This document shows, in pieces, positions 1 to 5,482 of a DNA stretch of 8,207 bases. The first letter of the stretch is position 1. Each line of letters opens with the position of its first letter. Source of the DNA: a bacterium TMED198 (GTDB lineage: Bacteria; Fidelibacterota; Marinisomatia; SCGC-AAA003-L08; D37C17). The notes under the pieces were generated by a model. It ran no database searches and was not told where the DNA came from. It worked only from the letters and a program-made list of their open reading frames with translations. The stretch spans positions 1 to 8,207 of the forward strand of contig NHIV01000002.1 in NCBI GenBank assembly GCA_002170735.1, read 5' to 3'. A program made the position numbers and the translations under genes.

Positions 1-525
1 AAGGTTTTCCATTCAACTGTTCAGGCATATATTGATAAAATGCATTTGCAGGACGAGGTAAAGTCTGCGGAAAATATTGAAGATGTTTTGCCAGCATATA
101 TGACAAGAACTTCACATAAAATTAGTCCTGATAAACGCGTAATGATACAAGGAAAACTACAAACCTTTGTAGATCATAGTATCTCATCTACAATCAATCT
201 TTCTGAAGATGTTGAGCCCGAAACTATATCGGATATCTACCTTAAAGGATGGAGGAGTAAGCTTAAGGGAATTACTATATATAGAGATGGCAGTAGGTTC
301 CCAATTTTGAGTACTGAAGGAGAACTTACAGAGTTTCAGCAGGTAAAGGATAAAAACTTTAAAATAATGCAGAAAGATGGCAATGAAGTCGTTGTAAATG
401 CGGATGAAGTTATTAAATTACCTAATGGATCGCTTACCACAATTTATCATTTTATGAAAAACAATAACAATTTAGATATAGAAGATATTCTTCAAAACAA
501 AGAGATTGAGGAAATGACGGTATGA
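1..525 (+). CDS. nrdJ: Adenosylcobalamin-dependent (class II) ribonucleotide reductase, catalytic chain, C-terminal part (5' end outside window)
   Basis: This is the last 174 codons of a B12-dependent ribonucleotide reductase, the cytoplasmic enzyme that makes deoxyribonucleotides without needing oxygen. The frame is already open at base 1, before the first ATG at 40, so the gene starts to the left. The family signature near the end of the barrel is clear: a Ser/Thr-rich HSISSTINLSEDV segment, then YLKGWRSKLKGITIYRDGSR (about residues 69-88 counted from the ATG at 40), followed by a short tail. The protein stops before the TSCPD and cysteine-rich C-terminal domain, which is encoded by the next gene through an ATGA overlap (start ATG at 522, stop TGA at 523-525). 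This split resembles the NrdJa/NrdJb pair known from Pseudomonas. The overlap suggests translational coupling. The 5' control region, including any cobalamin riboswitch, lies outside the window. Confidence 0.93.
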   Translation, partial: KVFHSTVQAYIDKMHLQDEVKSAENIEDVLPAYMTRTSHKISPDKRVMIQGKLQTFVDHSISSTINLSEDVEPETISDIYLKGWRSKLKGITIYRDGSRFPILSTEGELTEFQQVKDKNFKIMQKDGNEVVVNADEVIKLPNGSLTTIYHFMKNNNNLDIEDILQNKEIEEMTV

Positions 526-1190
526 TTAGGCTTGAATCTGAATCGAAAATTTCCCAAGTAGAAGTTAAAAAAACTGATGCTGGAAATCAGGAATCTAATC
601 AAAAACAAAACAATGCCCAAAAGCAACCTCCATCAACATTTAGACCGGAAGTAGTGGATGCAAAGGTTTACAAGCTTAAAAGCGCTTTTGTAAAAAACTC
701 TGTTTTCATTACTTTGAGCTACATACAAAGTGGTGGTCAGATTAGGCCAATTGAAATTTTTATCAATTCAAAAGATTTAACAAGAGCTCCAGAGTATGTA
801 GTTCTGACAAGATTAATTTCTGCTATTTTTAGAAGAGCAACAAATCCTATGTTCATTTTAGAGGAACTTCAGGGCATATTTGATCCAAATGGTGGATCAT
901 TTAAAGAAGGTAAGTATTATCATTCCTTCTACGCTGAGATTGCTGAGACAATTGAAAGATTCTTTTTTGACGTTGGAATTATAAAAAAAAAAGATGAAGA
1001 TGTTGGAATTATAAAAAAAAAAGATGAATTTTTAGACAGCAGAAGTAAGGCTGCTCAAACTAAAGAATTTTCCTCAGAACTATTTAACTCAGAATTTCGT
1101 TTGTGTCCAGAGTGCTCACATAAGTCCCTGAAAACTGAAAATGGATGTGATTCTTGTATAGAGTGCGGATATAGCAAGTGTGATAAATAG
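522..1190 (+). CDS. nrdJb: Class II ribonucleotide reductase accessory chain, TSCPD domain plus cysteine-rich tail (NrdJb-like)
   Basis: A 222-residue protein carrying the C-terminal part of a class II ribonucleotide reductase as a separate chain. Residues about 45-150 form the TSCPD-type domain (KVYKLKSAFVKN, EIFINSKDLTRAPEYV, LTRLISAIFRRATNP, and a glycine-rich FDPNGGSFKEGKY stretch). The tail from about residue 192 has six cysteines: C195 and C198 (CPEC), C209, C212 and C215 (GCDSC/ECG), and C220. The four CxxC cysteines look like a zinc ribbon. C215 and C220, spaced CxxxxC at the extreme end, match the spacing of the redox pair that re-reduces the active site in the Lactobacillus enzyme. 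Residues 20-40 are Gln/Asn/Pro-rich and probably disordered. A 10-residue DVGIIKKKDE unit is duplicated at 150-169. GAGG at 508-511 is a plausible ribosome binding site for the ATG at 522, which overlaps the nrdJ stop. The two chains presumably act as one enzyme. Confidence 0.9.
   Translation: MIRLESESKISQVEVKKTDAGNQESNQKQNNAQKQPPSTFRPEVVDAKVYKLKSAFVKNSVFITLSYIQSGGQIRPIEIFINSKDLTRAPEYVVLTRLISAIFRRATNPMFILEELQGIFDPNGGSFKEGKYYHSFYAEIAETIERFFFDVGIIKKKDEDVGIIKKKDEFLDSRSKAAQTKEFSSELFNSEFRLCPECSHKSLKTENGCDSCIECGYSKCDK
969..1028 (+). repeat. In-frame tandem duplication of 30 bases inside nrdJb, each copy with an A10 run
   Basis: Two adjacent 30-base units, 969-998 and 999-1028, differ at one base only (C at 971, T at 1001, both giving GAC/GAT Asp). 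Each encodes DVGIIKKKDE and each contains ten consecutive A. The unit is a multiple of three, so the frame is kept. It lies in the linker between the TSCPD domain and the cysteine-rich tail. Confidence 0.97.
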
Positions 1191-1209
1191 TTCATTATTT
1201 TCCTAATTT

Positions 1210-1215
1210 TATAAT
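1210..1215 (+). promoter_or_regulatory. Possible -10 box ahead of the secreted nuclease operon
   Basis: TATAAT lies 34 bases upstream of the nuclease ATG in the 59-base gap after nrdJb. No convincing -35 element sits 16-18 bases upstream. In DNA this AT-rich a TATAAT by chance is likely, so this is only a candidate. Confidence 0.25.
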
Positions 1216-1249
1216 AAATTTTCTTGTAGTTTTTAAACACGTATTAAAT

Positions 1250-2182
1250 ATGTTGAAAATATTTATAAATATTATACTTTTTATTTCTACAATTTTTTCC
1301 CAAGAAGAAATTGGAGGAACTTTATATGGTGAAGACTTAATTAGTTTTTTAAGGCAAAACTATAAAACTACCTCTACTCCAGGATATGATAATGCTAGAG
1401 ATATTCTGTATAGTCAAGTTGATAGTCAAGATGGAAGCTTGCGCGGAATCTATACAAACTTCGAGATTCAGTTAAATCCAAATGCAGATCCTAGCTCCAA
1501 TGCTTATGATCAAGGCATAGACTGTGAGCACCTTTGGCCTCAGAGCATGTATCAAGGAACAAATCCAATGAAAAGTGATATGCATCATCTTCGGCCCTGC
1601 AAATCAAACGTTAATAGCTCTAGAGGAAACAAGCCGTATAATGAAATCAATGATAGTAGTACTAACAATTGGTATTGGTTAAATATAAACAGTAGCAATA
1701 TTCCTAATTCAAATATTGATGAGTATAGCGAGTCTTCGTCTTCATTTTTTGAGCCAAGAGAAGATAAAAAGGGTGATATAGCAAGGTCAATGTTTTATTT
1801 TTATACAATGTACTCAGAAGTTGCTAATGACAATTTTTTTGAACCTCAGATGGAAATTTTGTTGCAGTGGCACTACCAAGATCCTGTTAATAGTACAGAG
1901 ATAGATAGAACTTGGAAGATTGCACAATATCAACAGAATAAACCAAATCCATTTATATTAGATTCTACATTAATCCAAAGAGCATACTTTCAATCAAGTA
2001 GTTTAGTTGGTGACATTAACTTAGATTTGGTTGTAAATATTTTAGACATTGTTTTTCTTGCTGGATTTATACTTGGTGATAATGATCTTGATTCCCAGCA
2101 GCTCTTAGCGGCAGATCTTAATGTAGATGAACAAATCAATGTTTTAGATATTGTGGAAATAATAAATATTATTTTAGAATGA
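1250..2182 (+). CDS. Secreted endonuclease I family nuclease with C-terminal dockerin-like domain
   Basis: A 310-residue exported nuclease. Residues 1-18 are a signal peptide (Lys near the start, hydrophobic stretch, likely cut near FSQ/EE). The catalytic part is an endonuclease I (EndA/NucM, His-Me finger) domain. It shows DCEHLWPQ at 91-98, DMHHLRP at 110-116 and the VNSSRGN segment at 121-127. By analogy with the Vibrio nuclease Vvn, E93 and H94 would be the metal ligand and general base, and N122 a further metal ligand. Such enzymes cut DNA and RNA non-specifically outside the cytoplasm, for defence or nutrient scavenging. From residue 254 to the end are two dockerin-like calcium loops, DINLDLVVNILD and DLNVDEQINVLD, separated by about 20 residues. 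The start has no strong ribosome binding site. The stop overlaps the next start as ATGA at 2179-2182. Confidence 0.9.
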   Translation: MLKIFINIILFISTIFSQEEIGGTLYGEDLISFLRQNYKTTSTPGYDNARDILYSQVDSQDGSLRGIYTNFEIQLNPNADPSSNAYDQGIDCEHLWPQSMYQGTNPMKSDMHHLRPCKSNVNSSRGNKPYNEINDSSTNNWYWLNINSSNIPNSNIDEYSESSSSFFEPREDKKGDIARSMFYFYTMYSEVANDNFFEPQMEILLQWHYQDPVNSTEIDRTWKIAQYQQNKPNPFILDSTLIQRAYFQSSSLVGDINLDLVVNILDIVFLAGFILGDNDLDSQQLLAADLNVDEQINVLDIVEIINIILE

Positions 2183-2958
2183 ATAGATCTTTCGCAGCAC
2201 AAATAGTGCTTGTATTTATACTAACCTTTGCATGCCAAACTGATTCAGATAAAATTTCAACTACTTCTGGTTTAAATTATAAAGAGATAGTTATTGGAAA
2301 TGGTAGAAAGCCAGTATCAGGTGATAAGCTGAAAGTTCATTATACTGGAATGCTTGAAGATGGAACAGTATTTGATAATTCTTATGATAGAGGATTTCCT
2401 ATACAATTTATTTTAGGACAAGGGCAGGTAATAAAAGCTTGGGAGGAGGGTTTGCAATCAATGAATGTTGGAGGAAAAAGAAAGCTAATAGTCCCTCCTC
2501 ATCTTGGCTATGGCGATTTAGGTTCACCGCCAATTATTCCACCTAATACAACTTTAATTTTTGAAGTTGAACTTATAGCTATTGAGAAAAGAGATGTTGA
2601 ATTTGATGTTCCGGGAAGAGATGAAAGGACTGATTCAGGAATAATGATGATTATTCATAAGGAAGGAAGTGGTGCTAAACCATCCAATGGAAAATCAGTT
2701 GAAATACACTACACAGGTATGTTGCATACTGGTAAAGTGTTTGACAGTACCCATGAAAAAGGAGAAACTTATAATTTTATTTTAGGTGAAGATAATGTAA
2801 TAAAGGGTTGGGAGGAGGCTCTATATTTAATGCGTGAAGGAGAAAAAAGAAGTGTTATTATACCTCCAAATTTAGGGTATGGATCAAAAGGTAAGGGAGA
2901 AACTGTTCCACCTAATTCAACTTTAATTTATGAAATTGAATTGGTAGATGTTAAATAG
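2179..2958 (+). CDS. Lipoprotein with two tandem FKBP-type peptidyl-prolyl isomerase domains
   Basis: A 259-residue protein that catalyses cis-trans isomerisation of Xaa-Pro bonds, acting in the cell envelope. Residues 1-19 look like a lipoprotein signal with Cys19 (LTFAC) as the probable lipidated residue; the lipobox is not perfect because Thr is at -3. FKBP domain 1 spans about 31-137 and domain 2 about 153-259. Each has the family landmarks: HYTGML, a VFD turn (65-66 and 188-189), FILG, a VIK(A/G)WEE segment (W88 and W211), PP.LGYG and a final (F/Y)E(V/I)EL strand. Both active sites look complete, so both domains may be active. The two halves probably came from an internal duplication. 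The gene overlaps the nuclease gene by ATGA and the next gene by 11 bases, and no strong ribosome binding site is seen, so coupled translation is likely. Confidence 0.95.
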   Translation: MNRSFAAQIVLVFILTFACQTDSDKISTTSGLNYKEIVIGNGRKPVSGDKLKVHYTGMLEDGTVFDNSYDRGFPIQFILGQGQVIKAWEEGLQSMNVGGKRKLIVPPHLGYGDLGSPPIIPPNTTLIFEVELIAIEKRDVEFDVPGRDERTDSGIMMIIHKEGSGAKPSNGKSVEIHYTGMLHTGKVFDSTHEKGETYNFILGEDNVIKGWEEALYLMREGEKRSVIIPPNLGYGSKGKGETVPPNSTLIYEIELVDVK

Positions 2959-4003
2959 ATCATTAATTAATATTATTTTTTTAGCTTTATTTTTATATGG
3001 ATGTCAATCAGATACATATACATGGTTTACAGGAAGTATAGAAAAAGCAAAGGAATCTGCTGGAACAAAATTAATTATGCTTGATTTTTATACTCCAAAT
3101 TGAGGTGGATGCCTTAGGCTGGATGCTGAAACATTTATTGATAGAGATATTATTTCATTTTCAAAAGATAATTTTATTAGTTTAAAACTTAATGCAAATA
3201 AATTCCCAGGAGATTCTTTGTACAATCGTTATCAGTGTAAAGGTGTACCAAGCTTAGTATTTATAAATAAGGATGGTCAGGAAATTGATAGAATAGTTGG
3301 TTTTAGAGAGCCAAGTGATTATTTAAATAGCATTAAAAAAATTAGTTCAAATATTGAAACATTTTTCAGCTTAAGAAATCAATATTTTTCTGGAAAACAT
3401 TCGATTGAGCTTCTTTCAATGTTAGCCAACAAATATGATCAACAATCTAAATTAGACAGTGCAAATATTTTATATAACAAACTTAGTACTTATAAACTAT
3501 CCAAAGAAATGAAGTATGAAGTTGAGTACTTTAAATCTAAGTATCAACTTTCAAAGAATAATGATCCTTCATTAATCACTGACTATATTAATACCTATAC
3601 TGGTTCTCCATACATCAAAAAAGCATTTCTAAGGAAAATTAGTTTTTTTAGGATTCAAGAAAATAAAGGTTTTGAAATTAAAACGTATGTTGAGGCCATA
3701 AGTTCTTTTCCTAATGATTATTCTCTTTTAAATAGATATGCATGGAGGATGACAGAGTTAGGTGTTAATTTAGTTGATGCATTAAATAAAAGTTCGCATG
3801 CTATAAGTTTAATTGAAGATGAAAAGGAAAAGGCCATGGTTATTGATACAAAAGCTGAAATTTTGTGGAAGCTTAATAGATTTGAGGAGTCAGTAGATGA
3901 AATAGATAAGGCCTTAAGAATAGATCCTGAAAATTCATATTATATCAAACAAAAATCCAAATTTTTAAATTCTCTAAGCAAGAAAATATCAAGCTCTATT
4001 TAG
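2948..4003 (+). CDS. Thioredoxin-fold lipoprotein with C-terminal TPR repeats, probable selenoprotein (in-frame TGA at codon 52)
   Basis: Read through one in-frame TGA, this gives 351 residues. Residues 1-19 are a lipoprotein signal ending in the lipobox LYGC (C19). Residues about 28-130 are a thioredoxin fold: KLIMLDFYTPN, then TGA (residue 52), then GGC (C55), and the cis-proline loop KGVPSLVF (P101). The spacing from residue 52 to P101 is close to that in classic thioredoxins. The TGA falls exactly on the first Cys of CxxC, so the motif is probably UxxC. The C-terminal half is helical, with two TPR-like repeats (about 262-294 and 296-329). A normal gene caller would start at an internal codon around 3218 and lose the signal and redox motif. 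TGG for Trp26 in the same frame argues against TGA meaning Trp. The gene overlaps the FKBP gene by 11 bases. It may reduce envelope disulfides. A pseudogene or base error at the TGA is the main alternative. Confidence 0.82.
3101..3103 (+). other. Probable selenocysteine codon (TGA) in a UxxC redox motif
   Basis: TGA is codon 52 of the thioredoxin-fold lipoprotein. The residues before it (DFYTPN) align with the DFYA.W of thioredoxin-like proteins and those after it (GGC) supply the second cysteine. The frame stays open for 299 codons to the TAG at 4001-4003. Placement on the catalytic cysteine is the classic sign of selenocysteine. No selA, selB, selC or selD gene is in the window, so the machinery cannot be confirmed here. 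Confidence 0.75.
3107..3136 (+). promoter_or_regulatory. Candidate bacterial SECIS hairpin directly after the TGA
   Basis: Hand folding gives a lower stem GGATG (3107-3111) with CATTT (3132-3136, two G-U pairs), a 2x2 internal loop, and an upper stem TTAG (3114-3117) with CTGA (3126-3129). A bulged G (3118) and the closing pair C3119-G3125 lead to the five-base loop TGGAT (3120-3124). Sixteen bases separate the TGA from the loop, and a G is the second loop base. From memory, both fit the published bacterial SECIS model, and the bulge next to the loop recalls the bulged U of E. coli fdhF. No energy calculation was possible, and the stem is weak. Confidence 0.55.
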
Positions 4004-4739
4004 TTTTATTTTCATTTAAATAAATTAAATTTATTCCCATTAGAGTTAGATCAAGATTAATTTCATGATTAAATTTTATAATTGGTGAAATGATTCGACT
4101 AAAACCTCCAGTTAAAATTATTTTTAAATTTTCATTTTCTATAATTTCTTTTTTTATTCTTTTAACCATTCCATCAATACTATCAACAGCTCCTAGAACA
4201 ATACCTGACTGAAGGTTGGTTAGAGTGTTTTTGCCTATTACATGTTTAGGAATTTCATAAGTTACTTTATTTAAGAGGGCAGCTTTAGAGATCAAATTTT
4301 CTGATGAAACCTCTATTCCGGGAGCAATTGCTCCTCCAATAAATATTTTATCTTTATTGATCACATCATAGGTAGTAGCTGTTCCAAAATCTATTACTAA
4401 ACATGGCAGCTTGTATAACTCTTTTGCTGCATATGAATTACATACTCTATCAATTCCTACTTCTTTAGTAGATTCAACATCCATTAATAGGCCGCAGTTA
4501 TTATGGCTAATAACTTTAGATTTAAAGCTATTTTTTTTAAGTAGCTTGACTAACCTTTCAGTTTGGCTTGGATCAACAGAGCTTATGACAGCTAATGCTC
4601 CACTTTTATTTGCTCTCATATAGCTTAGCACTGAGAAGGGATCATTTTTTTTAAATACAGATTTACTTAACAGTTTATTATCATAAAATAATCCACAAGT
4701 GGTACTTGTGTTACCTATATCAATAGCAAACATATTCAT
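3996..4739 (-). CDS. coaX: Type III pantothenate kinase
   Basis: A 247-residue cytoplasmic kinase for the first step of coenzyme A synthesis, pantothenate plus ATP giving 4'-phosphopantothenate. It shows the ASKHA-type landmarks of CoaX in order: the phosphate-binding DIGNT at 7-11, GIDR at 95-98 (D97 is the expected catalytic base), DFGTATTYD at 117-125, GGAIAPG at 135-141 and ILTGG at 208-212. The length is usual for the family. Type III enzymes are typically not feedback-inhibited by CoA. The start ATG overlaps the birA stop as ATGA (4736-4739 read on the minus strand), so the pair is translationally coupled; birA-coaX adjacency is common in bacteria. The 3' end overlaps the convergent thioredoxin-fold gene by 8 bases. 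A second Met at residue 3 is an alternative start. Confidence 0.96.
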   Translation of the reverse strand: MNMFAIDIGNTSTTCGLFYDNKLLSKSVFKKNDPFSVLSYMRANKSGALAVISSVDPSQTERLVKLLKKNSFKSKVISHNNCGLLMDVESTKEVGIDRVCNSYAAKELYKLPCLVIDFGTATTYDVINKDKIFIGGAIAPGIEVSSENLISKAALLNKVTYEIPKHVIGKNTLTNLQSGIVLGAVDSIDGMVKRIKKEIIENENLKIILTGGFSRIISPIIKFNHEINLDLTLMGINLIYLNENKTK

Positions 4740-5479
4740 AATTCAAATATAGCACTTGAAATATTTTTAAGTTCGTTATTAATTTCAATTTTTGCACTTC
4801 CATCTTCATTTAGAGACTTAAAAATTCCACTATATGCAGAATTACCAACATTAAATTTAACTAATTGATTAACATGGCAACATCCATTCATCCACTCATC
4901 TATTGGTATCTTGCATGAGACATAATTTTTTTCAAAAAAATTTAGTATAAATGCAAGAAAAGGTTCTCTTTGGATTGATTGGTCTAGCTCAATGGAAATT
5001 GATGTAGAGCCTTTAATTTCCAAATCGTCAATGTTATCATTCACGTTAATTCCTATCCCAACTACAAAAAAGTTAGTTGACTTATATTTAATCTTGTTGA
5101 TTAAAATTCCTCCAACTTTCTTATTGTTTAAAATTAGATCATTGGGGAACTTAAATTTAAGTTTCTTGCCTAGGATTAGTTCGTAGGCTTCAGATACACT
5201 TGTAGCCACTAGAAGAGATAGATGTCTGTTATCAAATGATGTATTTTCTCTAATCAAAAATGAAAATGTAAGACTTTTATAGGGTGTAGAATACCATTTT
5301 GTATTTCTTCTTCCAACTCCATTTAATTGTTTTTCTGCTAGGCATGTATAGCCATGTGTATCTTTTTTTATTGCCTCGATTGCATTCAGGTTTGTTGAAG
5401 TTGTTTCTCTAAGGTATACAAATTCTCTACCAATATACTTTGTTTTTAATTGAGATTCAAATAGGGGTATAAAAAACAT
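4736..5479 (-). CDS. birA: Biotin--[acetyl-CoA-carboxylase] ligase, monofunctional (no DNA-binding domain)
   Basis: A 247-residue enzyme that activates biotin with ATP and attaches it to the carrier lysine of biotin-dependent carboxylases. Motifs in order: TTSTN at 26-30, the biotinyl-AMP loop as GVGRRNTKW at 54-62 (family form GRGRxxxxW, so one Arg of the loop is Val here), KFPND at 110-114, KVGGIL at 121-126 with K121 as the likely counterpart of the E. coli catalytic lysine, and GIGINVN at 141-147. The N-terminal helix-turn-helix of the E. coli repressor-type BirA is absent, so it should not act as an operon repressor. It follows the mutase gene after a 3-base gap and overlaps coaX. The Val in the loop is unusual but may be a lineage variant. 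Confidence 0.93.
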   Translation of the reverse strand: MFFIPLFESQLKTKYIGREFVYLRETTSTNLNAIEAIKKDTHGYTCLAEKQLNGVGRRNTKWYSTPYKSLTFSFLIRENTSFDNRHLSLLVATSVSEAYELILGKKLKFKFPNDLILNNKKVGGILINKIKYKSTNFFVVGIGINVNDNIDDLEIKGSTSISIELDQSIQREPFLAFILNFFEKNYVSCKIPIDEWMNGCCHVNQLVKFNVGNSAYSGIFKSLNEDGSAKIEINNELKNISSAIFEL

Positions 5480-5482
5480 AAT

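Noticed and set aside
1055..1240. 61-codon minus-strand ORF across the end of nrdJb
   Set aside because: It lies antisense to the conserved cysteine-rich tail, and its composition is an echo of that coding strand.
3101..3103. TGA read as tryptophan (altered genetic code)
   Set aside because: TGG encodes Trp in the same frame (codon 26), and TGA ends three other genes at ATGA overlaps. The position also aligns with the catalytic Cys, not with the Trp before it.
2948..4003. Thioredoxin-fold gene as a simple pseudogene
   Set aside because: There is only one interruption. It falls on the one codon where Sec is expected, the frame is intact for 299 codons beyond it, and a SECIS-like hairpin is present. 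It remains possible but less likely.
4014..4031. A/T-only inverted repeat AATAAATT/AATTTATT near the convergent ends
   Set aside because: It has no G-C pairs, lies inside the coaX coding end, and has no following T run beyond the base composition, so it is not a credible terminator.
4411..4623. 70-codon plus-strand ORF inside coaX (similar ones at 4992-5186 and 1990-2202)
   Set aside because: All lie antisense to well-recognised genes, with no signal, motif or ribosome binding site of their own.
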